From contig OZ244040.1 in NCBI GenBank assembly GCA_965215035.1, positions 3,658,001 to 3,722,000 on the forward strand: 64,000 nucleotides of DNA, read 5' to 3'. The notes under the pieces are model-generated. The model was not told the origin of the DNA and did no database searches. It saw nothing but the letters and a program-made list of their open reading frames with translations. Origin of the DNA: Azophilus sp965215035. Lineage in GTDB: Bacteria > Pseudomonadota > Gammaproteobacteria > Pseudomonadales > Azotimanducaceae. Below, in pieces: positions 16,914 to 25,135 of this stretch. Each line of letters starts with the position of its first letter. Within the stretch, counting starts at the first letter, position 1. A program made the position numbers and the translations under genes.

Positions 16914-18182
16914 CTATTGGTTTTCGATGTCGCTTTCCCTGTTGGCCAGCCAGCGCCACAGCGGCAGCAGACGAATGGTGCGCTTGGCACCGTACCAGGC
17001 CAGCGTTTCTTCCCCATCCGTGTCCGAAGTCAATACCAGCAGGCGGTTGCAGGACAGGGTTTCTCCCGCCTTGACCAAGGCGCGCAGCTCGCGGTGCCGC
17101 GTCTCGGGCCGGGACATGTCCCAGCATACTTGGATGAGCTGGGTGACTCGGCGACCTTTCTTGACCACGAAATCCACTTCCCACTGGCGCTCGTCTTTCC
17201 AGTAAAACACCTCGCCAGCACCGTCGAAGGTGCGCTTGCGCAGGGCAATAGCCACCGCGTTTTCGGCCAAGCGACCGGTGTCGGGGACGAACTGGCCGAT
17301 GCGTGTGGTGACGAAACCGTTGTCGATGCAATAGATCTTACGGCTGGCCTTGGCTGTTTCCCGTTGTTTGAACGAGAAACGGCGCAAGGAAAAGAATAGG
17401 AAGGCTTCCTCAAGATGGGTGATGTACTTGGCCACCGTGTGGACGCTCTTGCACTGCGTGACCTCTGTGAGTCGGCGAAGTGAATACTCCCGGGCGACAT
17501 TGGCAAGCAAGTAGGCCGCGAGGTCCTCCATGCCCGCCACCGACCGAATTCGCCGACGCCGAGCAATATCCTTGTACAGGATGGAATCCCACAGGGTCCG
17601 CAAGTAGAAACCGGCGTCCATATCCTGCAACAGCGGCTCCGGGTAACCGCCCGTTTCCAGGTAACCGGGCAGCGCTTCCGCCACTTCATGAACGGTGGGC
17701 GGCACAGCGCGCGCGCCGAGAGTTTCGGCAAAGGAGAAGGGCAATAGCGTGATTGGCAGATGCCTTCCCGTCAGGTGGGTCGCGAGCTCTGTGCTCAGCA
17801 GGTGGGCGTTGCTACCCGTGAGAAGCAGGCGGAAGCCTTGGCGCTGAAGGCGATTGACGAACAGCTCCCACCGCGCCAGATTCTGAATCTCGTCCAGCAG
17901 CAGATGCTTGGGATTGCCGTACACCTCGTTAACCGCAGCGAGCAGCCGATCGTAATCCGCCACCTGGCCTAGGCGCTCATCGTCGAAATTGAGATAACCC
18001 CGCGAAGGAGAACGAGCGAGCAGGCGCATGGCAAGAAAGGACTTTCCGCATCGGCGCGGGCCGATGATTACCTTGATGAGATCGTTGTCGCCAAGCGGGG
18101 CGGCAAGCCGCCTCTCCACGTATCGTTCGCGAAGCCGCGTCTCCAATTCCCGTTTCTGCATGGCTACGATGTCGCGAAGCAT
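16914..18182 (-). CDS. AAA ATPase with C-terminal DUF4143 domain
   Basis: An intact 422-residue member of the ATP-binding/DUF4143 family. The Walker A is IIGPRRCGKSFLAMRLL (residues about 39-55), the Walker B is HLLLDEIQNLARWE, and a sensor segment reads LLLTGSNAHLLS. The C-terminal half has the typical GRHLPITLLPFSFAE stretch and the nuclease-like fold ending EVDFVVKKGRRVTQLIQVCW. The biochemical role of this family is unresolved; members are common in accessory regions of bacteria and archaea. It is the only intact gene in the 15.3-18.8 kb patch. A downstream ATG at 18161 is an alternative start. Confidence 0.88.
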   Translation of the reverse strand: MLRDIVAMQKRELETRLRERYVERRLAAPLGDNDLIKVIIGPRRCGKSFLAMRLLARSPSRGYLNFDDERLGQVADYDRLLAAVNEVYGNPKHLLLDEIQNLARWELFVNRLQRQGFRLLLTGSNAHLLSTELATHLTGRHLPITLLPFSFAETLGARAVPPTVHEVAEALPGYLETGGYPEPLLQDMDAGFYLRTLWDSILYKDIARRRRIRSVAGMEDLAAYLLANVAREYSLRRLTEVTQCKSVHTVAKYITHLEEAFLFFSLRRFSFKQRETAKASRKIYCIDNGFVTTRIGQFVPDTGRLAENAVAIALRKRTFDGAGEVFYWKDERQWEVDFVVKKGRRVTQLIQVCWDMSRPETRHRELRALVKAGETLSCNRLLVLTSDTDGEETLAWYGAKRTIRLLPLWRWLANRESDIENQ

Positions 18183-18287
18183 GAGTGCCCCGATGGCGTG
18201 ACCTCCAGGAATTCTAACTGGTAATGTTCAAAACTCGCAACTTTTGTGCAATGTGAACTTGAAGATAAAGATTTGAGATGGTTGTTG

Positions 18288-18790
18288 TCACTCACCAGCC
18301 CGTACCGTGCAGTGAATTTGGTTCGGTGTCACCCGAAACTCCGGCTCTTCCTGACCATTGGCTCGCAATTCTCGACGTGCTGCCGGAATACCCAAACCGT
18401 ATCGCTGTACCAAGCCAAGGACGCGCATCGCCTCCGCAAGGATTGGGTTGCGGTAATCCACAACGCCCGGTTGCCCAAAGGTCTCGGCGGTGAGGGTGCC
18501 GTAAGGCCTGCCTGGGCTAATGATTTCTATGCGGTCGTCGAACCAGTACACACGCACGGAAGCATTGGTGCCCTCGTAGGTTCGATGCATCACGGCGTTG
18601 CGAAAGAGCTGTTGCAAGGCACCGAGCGGATAGGTCGAACGGTGATTCTCGACCGGACCGGAAATGAAGTCCACGGCGGTTCGGTTGTGAGCAACAAGCT
18701 TGTCGTCCATGCGGCGAACCAAATCCCCGATGGGTCCCTCGCAACGGTCGCCGTCGAAACGCCAGGCCACGCCCCGTTCGACCGCTCTCA
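18288..18790 (-). pseudogene. HATPase_c_4 / AlbA_2-type ATP-binding protein, C-terminal fragment
   Basis: Reads continuously from the Lrp stop codon to a stop at 18288: DRCEGPIGDLVRRM, YPLGALQQLFRNAVMHRTYE, VYWFDDRIEIISPGR, then VLGLVQRYGLGIPAARREL. These match the C-terminal half of Schlafen/AlbA_2-type regulators whose HATPase-like domain has the NA..HR.Y and D.I.I.SPG signatures. The N-terminal AlbA_2 domain is missing because the sequence starts exactly at the end of the lrp gene. There is no start codon with a ribosome site, so the gene is a deletion remnant. Confidence 0.7.
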
Positions 18791-19264
18791 CAACTGCGTC
18801 TCCAGCGGCAACTCGGTGCTGTTCTTGATCTCGGTAACGGCGATGTGCGAGTGCAGCTCGCTGATGAAGGGGCTGCTGAGCAGCGTATGGCGCACAAAGG
18901 CTTCGTAGTGGACGATGTCGCGGGTCAGGATTTTCAGCACATAATCCCAGATGCCGGCCATCGTATAACATTCAACCACTTCCGAATGGCGCACGATGGA
19001 TCGTTCGAACTCCTCCAGCTTCCGGCGCCCATCGGTCGTGAGGTTGATGGTAGCGAACACCACCACTTCCATGCCCAGGGCGGCCCGGTCGAGCAGGGCA
19101 ACACGCTTCCTGATGTAGCCGGCCTGCTCAATGCGGTTGATGCGCCGCCAGCAGGGCGACTGCGAGAGGTTCAGGCGCTCGGCGATGGCACCGGTGGTGA
19201 GGTTGGCGTCGCTCTGCAGGAGCCGCAGAATTTCGACATCCGTCTTACCCAGTTGTTTGAGCAT
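18788..19264 (-). CDS. Lrp/AsnC-family transcriptional regulator
   Basis: A 158-residue regulator. The N-terminal HTH is complete (KTDVEILRLLQSDANLTTGA then IAERLNLSQSPCWRRINRIE) and the C-terminal RAM ligand domain follows (GMEVVVFATINL, VECYTMAGIWDYVLKILTRD, LPLETQL). It is divergent from the fused indolepyruvate oxidoreductase gene across a 128-bp AT-rich gap, the arrangement expected for an amino-acid-responsive regulator of aromatic or branched amino acid catabolism. The 3' end runs straight into the HATPase fragment, so its last few residues may have been redefined by a deletion, although the domain looks complete. Confidence 0.92.
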   Translation of the reverse strand: MLKQLGKTDVEILRLLQSDANLTTGAIAERLNLSQSPCWRRINRIEQAGYIRKRVALLDRAALGMEVVVFATINLTTDGRRKLEEFERSIVRHSEVVECYTMAGIWDYVLKILTRDIVHYEAFVRHTLLSSPFISELHSHIAVTEIKNSTELPLETQL

Positions 19265-19392
19265 AGTTTCTCCCTGTCAACACAAAAAGTGAATTAATTA
19301 TGCATCATACGCCGAGAAACACTGGGAAATAAAATAGAAATCTTCGGCTAGGGTAGTACCATAACCGCAAAGGCGAAAAACTAGGCGACGAT

Positions 19393-22300
19393 GTGGCAAC
19401 AACATCCCGAGCTCCCGTGCTGCAACCAGTTTCCCTGGACGACAAGTACGCACTGGACAAGGGACGCGCCTACCTGACCGGCATAGAGGCGCTGGTGCGG
19501 CTACCCATCATGCAGCATCGGCGCGACCTCGCCCGGGGCCTCAATACGGCGGCATTCATCTCCGGCTACCGGGGTTCGCCGGTCGGCGGTCTCGATCAGG
19601 CCATGTGGAAGGCCAAGCCCTGGCTGGACCAGCACAACATCCACTTCAACCCCGGTGTGAACGAGGAACTCGCGGCAACCTCGGTTTGGGGCAGCCAACA
19701 GACCAACCTGTTCGCCGACGCCCGGTACGATGGCGTTTTCGGCATGTGGTACGGCAAGGGGCCGGGGGTTGACCGCAGCGTAGATGCCCTGAAGCACGCC
19801 AACGCATCCGGCACATCCCGGTATGGCGGCGTGCTCGTCATTGCGGGCGACGACCACGCCGCCAAGTCATCGACCCTGCCGCACCAGTCCGAACACGTAT
19901 TCATCGGCACCTCCATACCGGTGCTGAACCCCGCCGGCGTACAGGAAGTGCTCGACCTCGGCATCCTGGGCTGGGAACTGTCGCGCTACAGCGGCTGCTG
20001 GGTGGCGCTGAAAGCCATCACCGACAACATGGACTCCGCCATCTCCGCAGAGATCGACCCGAACCGCATCGACATCGTCGTCCCCCAGGATTTCGAGTTG
20101 CCCGAAGGCGGCGTGCACCTGCGCTGGCCGGATTCCTGGCACGACCAGGAGCTGCGGCTTAACAAGTACAAGATCTACGCGGCCCGGGAGTTTGCCCGGG
20201 TCAACGGGCTGAACCGCATCGTCATCGACAGCCCTAGGCCACGCTTTGGCATCATCACCACCGGCAAGGCCTACCTAGATGTCATGCAGGCCCTGGAAGA
20301 CCTTGGCATCGACGAGAAGCTGGCCGCCCGCATCGGTATCCGGGTATTCAAGGTCGGCATGAGCTGGCCCCTGGAGCCGACCGCGACCCATGCCTTCGCC
20401 GATGGCCTGGAAGAGATTCTGGTGGTGGAAGAAAAACGCTCCATCGTGGAAGACCAGCTAACGGGCCAGCTCTATAACCACCCGGTGGCGCGGCGCCCGC
20501 GCGTGGTTGGCGAATTCGACGAGGCGGGGCAAAGCCTGTTGCCGAACCACGGCGAACTGACCCCGGCGGCCATCGCCCGCACCATTGCCGGCCGCATCCG
20601 CCGCTTTCACGACTCCGATGCCATGCGCGCGCGGCTCGACTTCCTAGAACGCAAGGAGCGCTCCCTAGCGCGGCCGCGCAAGAGTACCGAGCGAACCCCC
20701 TATTTCTGTTCCGGTTGCCCCCACAACACCTCCACGCGTGTGCCCGAGGGCAGCCACGCCATCGGCGGAATCGGCTGCCATTTCATGGCCACCTGGATGC
20801 CGAATCGCCCCACCTTCACCTTCACGCAGATGGGCGGTGAAGGCGCCACCTGGATTGGGCTGGCGCCCTTTAGCAAGACCGGCCACGTCTTCCAGAACCT
20901 GGGTGACGGCACCTACAACCACTCGGGCATTCTGGCCATTCGGGCAGCGCGGGCGGCGGGGGTCAACATGACCTACAAGATACTCTGCAACGACGCGGTG
21001 GCGATGACCGGCGGGCAGCCCATCGACGGCGAGTTCTCCGTCGAAAACCTAATCCACCAACTGCGCGGCGAGGCTATCGGGCGCATTGCCCTGGTCAGCG
21101 ACGAGCCCGGCGCCTGGCGGGGCAAATTCAAGGACATTCCCGGTTTCAGCCTGCATCACCGCGACGAGATGGATGCCCTGCAACGCGAGCTGCGCGAGTT
21201 CAAGGGCGTCTCGGCGCTCGTCTACCAGCAGACCTGCGCCGCCGAGAAGCGCCGCCGCCGCAAGCGGGGCACTCTGGTGGACCCCGCCAAACGCGTCTTT
21301 ATCAACGAGGATGTCTGCGAAGGGTGCGGCGATTGCAGCCGCGCATCCAATTGCCTGTCGGTCGTGCCCCTGGAAACGGCGCTCGGGCGCAAGCGCAAGA
21401 TCGACCAGAGCGCCTGCAACAAGGATTTCAGTTGCGTAGGGGGCTTCTGCCCAAGTTTCGTCACTGTGCATGGCGGCGAGCTGGCGAAGCGCGCCGGCCT
21501 CGCCGACGCCGCCGACGATGGCTTTGGCCCGCTGCCAACACCGGAGTTGCCAGCGCTCGACATGCCCTGGAACGCCGTCGTCACCGGCGTGGGCGGTACC
21601 GGGGTGCTCACCGTGGCCGCGCTGGTGGCCATGGCCGCCCATATCGAGGGCAAGGGTTGCGCCACGATGAATCAGACCGGACTGGCGCAGAAGTTCGGCG
21701 CCGTGGTCAGCCATATTCGCGTGGCGACCGAACAGGCGGCCATCAAGGCCGTTCGCATCTCTGCCGGCGAGGCCGACCTGCTGCTCGGCTGCGACCTCGC
21801 CGTGGCATCCGGTTTCGACGCTCTGGCCAAGGTCCATGCCGGGCGCTCCCGGGCGGTGGTGAACTGCGCGGAAGTACCGGGCGCGGCCTTCGTGCTCGAC
21901 CCCGACGCCAGCTTTCCAACCGAGGAAATGCAGCGGGCAATCCGCGACGAGGTGGGCGAAGGGCAATGCGACTTCGTCGACGCCACCGGTATAGCGACGG
22001 AATTGCTCGGCGACTCCATCGCCGGCAACCTGTTCCTGCTCGGCTTCGCCTGGCAGCGAGGCTTGGTTCCGGTGAGCCGAGAGGCCCTGGAGCGGGCCAT
22101 CGAAATCAATGGCGTGGCGGTGGCGTTCAACAAACAGGCATTTCTGTGGGGCCGCAGGGCCGCCCACGAACCCGAGCCTGTGGCGCGCCTGGTCGAACAG
22201 GCCCTCAAACGGCCAGGTGCGTTGCCGATCAACGAATTGATCGCCGACCGGGAGCGCCGTTTGACCGCCTACCAGAACGCCGCCTATGCCGGGGCGTATA

Positions 22301-22881
22301 CCGATTTCATCAACCGGGTTCGCGAACGAGACCGCGGCTCGGAACAACCCCTGACCCGCGCCGTGGCGGAGGCCCTGTACAAGCTGATGGCGTACAAGGA
22401 CGAATACGAAGTGGCGCGCCTTTATACCAACGGCGACTTCCAGCGCCGGCTGCGGGCGCAATTCAGCGGCGCCTACAAACTGCGTTTCCACCTAGCGCCA
22501 CCGCTCCTGGCAAAGCGAGACCCAAACACCGGCCACCTGAAAAAGCGCGAGTTCCCGGGCTGGACCATGCACCTGTTCGCCCTGTTGGCCAAGCTGAGAT
22601 TCCTGCGCGGTTCCGCACTGGATATCTTCGGCTATTCTGGAGAACGGCGGCGGGAACGACAGGATATCGCCGACTACCGCGCCCTCGTTCGCGAGTTGCT
22701 CGCCAACCTGACGGACAGCAATTACGCCACCGCCGTGCAGTTGGCGGAGTTGCCCCGTCAGTTACGCGGCTTCGGCCACGTCAAGGACGACAACCGCACC
22801 AAACTTGACCTACAGCGCCAGCGGCTGCTGGCGGTCTTCCGCGGCGAAAGCCCCGTAAAAGTCGTGGACAAGGCCGCCTGA
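19393..22881 (+). CDS. Indolepyruvate:ferredoxin oxidoreductase, IorA-IorB fusion
   Basis: A 1162-residue enzyme for oxidative decarboxylation of aryl or branched 2-oxoacids derived from amino acids. Order: an alpha/TPP module with FISGYRGSPVGGLDQAMW (about 53-70), the second TPP region CSGCPHNTSTRVPEGS (about 441-456) and GGEGATWIGLAPF; an iron-sulfur segment VCEGCGDCSRASNC (about 640-653) and a further cysteine cluster CVGGFCPSF; then the gamma/IorB module GVGGTGVLTVAALVAMAAH (about 732-750). The long single-chain form is typical of proteobacteria. The start is GTG at 19393 with only a weak ribosome site (AGGCGA). It is divergent from the Lrp gene that probably regulates it. Substrate range (aromatic or branched) is not determined by sequence. 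Confidence 0.92.
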   Translation: MATTSRAPVLQPVSLDDKYALDKGRAYLTGIEALVRLPIMQHRRDLARGLNTAAFISGYRGSPVGGLDQAMWKAKPWLDQHNIHFNPGVNEELAATSVWGSQQTNLFADARYDGVFGMWYGKGPGVDRSVDALKHANASGTSRYGGVLVIAGDDHAAKSSTLPHQSEHVFIGTSIPVLNPAGVQEVLDLGILGWELSRYSGCWVALKAITDNMDSAISAEIDPNRIDIVVPQDFELPEGGVHLRWPDSWHDQELRLNKYKIYAAREFARVNGLNRIVIDSPRPRFGIITTGKAYLDVMQALEDLGIDEKLAARIGIRVFKVGMSWPLEPTATHAFADGLEEILVVEEKRSIVEDQLTGQLYNHPVARRPRVVGEFDEAGQSLLPNHGELTPAAIARTIAGRIRRFHDSDAMRARLDFLERKERSLARPRKSTERTPYFCSGCPHNTSTRVPEGSHAIGGIGCHFMATWMPNRPTFTFTQMGGEGATWIGLAPFSKTGHVFQNLGDGTYNHSGILAIRAARAAGVNMTYKILCNDAVAMTGGQPIDGEFSVENLIHQLRGEAIGRIALVSDEPGAWRGKFKDIPGFSLHHRDEMDALQRELREFKGVSALVYQQTCAAEKRRRRKRGTLVDPAKRVFINEDVCEGCGDCSRASNCLSVVPLETALGRKRKIDQSACNKDFSCVGGFCPSFVTVHGGELAKRAGLADAADDGFGPLPTPELPALDMPWNAVVTGVGGTGVLTVAALVAMAAHIEGKGCATMNQTGLAQKFGAVVSHIRVATEQAAIKAVRISAGEADLLLGCDLAVASGFDALAKVHAGRSRAVVNCAEVPGAAFVLDPDASFPTEEMQRAIRDEVGEGQCDFVDATGIATELLGDSIAGNLFLLGFAWQRGLVPVSREALERAIEINGVAVAFNKQAFLWGRRAAHEPEPVARLVEQALKRPGALPINELIADRERRLTAYQNAAYAGAYTDFINRVRERDRGSEQPLTRAVAEALYKLMAYKDEYEVARLYTNGDFQRRLRAQFSGAYKLRFHLAPPLLAKRDPNTGHLKKREFPGWTMHLFALLAKLRFLRGSALDIFGYSGERRRERQDIADYRALVRELLANLTDSNYATAVQLAELPRQLRGFGHVKDDNRTKLDLQRQRLLAVFRGESPVKVVDKAA

Positions 22882-22962
22882 CCCACCGCCGAGTTCGCCA
22901 AAGGCCGCCCACGGCGGCACATCACCCCGAGCCATGGCCGGTTCATAGTAGATGAGAGATGA

Positions 22963-23073
22963 GAGTGGGTGTGCGGCATGGTCGTCCGGCACCTTTAAGG
23001 CACCTCCTTGCGCCCAAATTCTGGAACAGCCTGCCCGCCCGGCGTGCCGGACGACCATGCCGTGCGCCCACTC
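22963..23073. repeat. Large imperfect inverted repeat (30-bp arms, 51-bp loop)
   Basis: Left arm 22963-22992 and right arm 23044-23073 are complementary at 27 of 30 positions, sharing the core CGGCATGGTCGTCCGGCAC. It lies between the end of the indolepyruvate oxidoreductase gene and the gntR promoter. It could be a bidirectional transcript barrier, or a small hairpin element. No T-run follows either arm. Confidence 0.75.
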
Positions 23074-23169
23074 GGTGCCCGAGCACCCATCCCATTCTGC
23101 AGCTTGACTTCCCCGACGACTGCATTGTTTGGCGGCAACGGATTGAAAACTCGCTGCATGGAAGCCTAT

Positions 23170-23184
23170 GTTACCGAAGGTAAC
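23170..23184. promoter_or_regulatory. Perfect palindrome GTTACC-GAA-GGTAAC upstream of gntR
   Basis: A 6+3+6 perfect palindrome about 75 bases before the GntR start. It differs in sequence from the FadR-type operator downstream, so it may bind a second regulator or be part of the promoter region. Confidence 0.4.
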
Positions 23185-23231
23185 AAAAGGCTGGACATCG
23201 CCGATTTTGCCGCTAAAATCGCCCAGACCAA

Positions 23232-23246
23232 TTTGGTCAGACCAAA
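23232..23246. promoter_or_regulatory. FadR/GntR-type operator TTTGGTC-A-GACCAAA
   Basis: A perfect 7+1+7 palindrome with the TGGTC-N-GACCA core recognised by FadR-subfamily GntR regulators. It ends 11 bases before the ATG of the gntR gene, so binding would block transcription or translation start of the whole gntR-RND operon. Confidence 0.75.
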
Positions 23247-23257
23247 GCTTCCGGCAC

Positions 23258-23986
23258 ATGCGGACCAAGCACGAACACATCGCCAACACCCTGACGGACG
23301 AGATACTGTCCGGCCGCTATCAGCCCGGCGACCGGCTGCCGTCCGAGCGGGAGCTGGCCATCCGCTTCCATGCGAACCGGGGCGCTGTCCGGGAAGCCAT
23401 GAGCCGACTCTCCCAACTCGGCGTTGCCGCAATTCACCCCGGCGGCGCACGGGTGGCCCCGATCGGCGAAGCCAACCTGGACATCATCGGCTACATGCTC
23501 TCATCCAGCGCGCTCCCCGATGCCCGGCTGTTGGAGCAGATTTTTCAGGTCATTGACCGCCTCTTGAGCATGGCCGCGGAAACCGTCGTCGGGGAGGCTA
23601 CCGACGCGCAGATTCAGGACATCCGCGCCCTGGTGCGGCCGCTGCTCGATAGCTCCCTCGACCGCGATGCGCACGCCGCGGCGCGGGTGGAGATGATGCG
23701 GGCCGTCATGCTGACCAGCGACAACCTGGTATGCCAGCTTATCGCCCGGAGCCTGTTCGAACAGTTGGCACCGAGCCTTGCCGCCCTGGAGCGCTACGTG
23801 CAGCTCGACATCGCCGCCTTTACCCTGCTGATGCGCCAACTCGACCGGGCGCTTGAGGTTCGTGACCGCGCCGCCGTGCGCGCCACATTCGACCACCTCG
23901 CCGAGTTGCACCGCGATGCCATTATGCGCGCCCATGTGGCCGCCGCGCGCGATGTCGACAATCGACCAAGAGTAGCCCTGTCATGA
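23258..23986 (+). CDS. GntR-family (FadR-type) transcriptional regulator
   Basis: A 242-residue regulator. The winged HTH reads IANTLTDEILSGRYQPGDRL, PSERELAIRFHANRGAVREA and MSRLSQLGVAAIHPGGARV (residues about 8-67), followed by an all-helical effector domain. I use the ATG at 23258 because the HTH begins a few residues later and the operator at 23232 lies just upstream; an ATG at 23168 would put the operator inside the gene. Its stop overlaps the start of the adaptor gene (ATGA). The operon and operator suggest it represses its own pump, probably released by a fatty-acid or other acidic ligand; the ligand is inference. Confidence 0.9.
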   Translation: MRTKHEHIANTLTDEILSGRYQPGDRLPSERELAIRFHANRGAVREAMSRLSQLGVAAIHPGGARVAPIGEANLDIIGYMLSSSALPDARLLEQIFQVIDRLLSMAAETVVGEATDAQIQDIRALVRPLLDSSLDRDAHAAARVEMMRAVMLTSDNLVCQLIARSLFEQLAPSLAALERYVQLDIAAFTLLMRQLDRALEVRDRAAVRATFDHLAELHRDAIMRAHVAAARDVDNRPRVALS

Positions 23987-25131
23987 AGGACAAGTTGATC
24001 ATTCCCGGCGTAGTCGTCCTCGCCTCGCTGTTCGGTGCCGCCGTGCTCATGGCAACCAGCCCCCGGCTAGAACCGAACAATCCCGCACCCGTGCCACCCA
24101 CGGTGCGGGTGCGGGATGTGCAGCCCGAGTCCATTCGGCTGCACGTTCATTCCCAGGGCACCGTGGTGCCGGACACCCAGAGCCAGCTCATACCCGAAGT
24201 CTCCGGGCGCGTCACCTGGATGTCCGGAGCATTGGTCAATGGCGGTTACTTCGAGCAGGGGCAAACCCTGTTGCGGCTCGACGACAAGGACTACCGCTCA
24301 AGCCTCGCCCGGGCCCAGGCGGCATTGACCCGCGCCGAGGCCGAGTTCGAGCACGCGCAATACGAATACGAGCGCATGAAGAGCCTGGAAGAACGCCGCC
24401 TGGCCAGCCGCTCCCAGATGCAGGCCGCGCAACGGGACCATCGGGTGGCCGAGGCCACGCTGCGGGACGCCCGCGCCAACGTCGAACAGACCGGCCGCAA
24501 CCTGGAACGCACCGAGATCAAGGCGCCGTTCACGGGCCTCGTGCGCGAAGAATCCGTGGACATCGGCCAGCTTGTCGGCCCGGGTTCCCCGGTGGCAACC
24601 ATCTATGCCAGCGACCGGCTGGAAGTTCGCCTGCCAATCGCCGACCGGCAACTGGGGTTTCTCAACCTGCCGGTTGGCCATCGGGGCGAGCTACCGGCGG
24701 GCCGCCAGCCGGCGGTGGTCCTCTCCGCGGAGTACGCGGGGCAGCGGCTCGAATGGACGGGCAATGTGGTGCGCACCGAGGCACAGATCGACACCGCAAG
24801 CCGCATGGTCAATGTCGTCGCGCGCATTGCCGGCGTCGGCAGCGACCACGCCCTGCCGACGGTGGGCCTGTTCGTCGAGGCGGATATCGAGGGATTGCTG
24901 GTCGACGACATCGTGGTGCTGCCGCGCAGCGCGCTCAGAACGGGCGACCGGGTGCTGCTGGTCGACCAGGGCAACCGCCTGCGTTTCCGCGCCGTCGAGC
25001 CGTTGCGCCTGTATCAGGACGATGTGCTGATTAAAGCGGGCCTGGCACCTGGCGAGCGGGTCTGCGTGTCGCCCATGCAGACCCCCATCGACGGCATGCT
25101 GGTCAACCCGATCGGCGACACCCAAGGCTGA
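23983..25131 (+). CDS. RND efflux pump, periplasmic adaptor (membrane fusion protein)
   Basis: A 382-residue adaptor. The N-terminal membrane anchor is PGVVVLASLFGAAVLMATS, with no lipobox Cys. A lipoyl half-motif precedes an alpha-hairpin coiled coil (about residues 105-160, rich in A, E, R and Q), then the second lipoyl half (TEIKAPFTGLVREESVDIGQ), a beta-barrel and the membrane-proximal domain. It links the inner-membrane pump encoded downstream to an outer-membrane channel; no TolC-like gene lies in the window. It overlaps gntR by four bases and is 4 bp from the pump gene. Confidence 0.93.
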   Translation: MKDKLIIPGVVVLASLFGAAVLMATSPRLEPNNPAPVPPTVRVRDVQPESIRLHVHSQGTVVPDTQSQLIPEVSGRVTWMSGALVNGGYFEQGQTLLRLDDKDYRSSLARAQAALTRAEAEFEHAQYEYERMKSLEERRLASRSQMQAAQRDHRVAEATLRDARANVEQTGRNLERTEIKAPFTGLVREESVDIGQLVGPGSPVATIYASDRLEVRLPIADRQLGFLNLPVGHRGELPAGRQPAVVLSAEYAGQRLEWTGNVVRTEAQIDTASRMVNVVARIAGVGSDHALPTVGLFVEADIEGLLVDDIVVLPRSALRTGDRVLLVDQGNRLRFRAVEPLRLYQDDVLIKAGLAPGERVCVSPMQTPIDGMLVNPIGDTQG

Positions 25132-25135
25132 ATTC

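Noticed and set aside
15288..18182. A complete toxin-antitoxin or defence system
   Set aside because: XRE-ImmA and the ATPase are truncated, no toxin gene is present, and the DUF4143 protein has no proven link to them.
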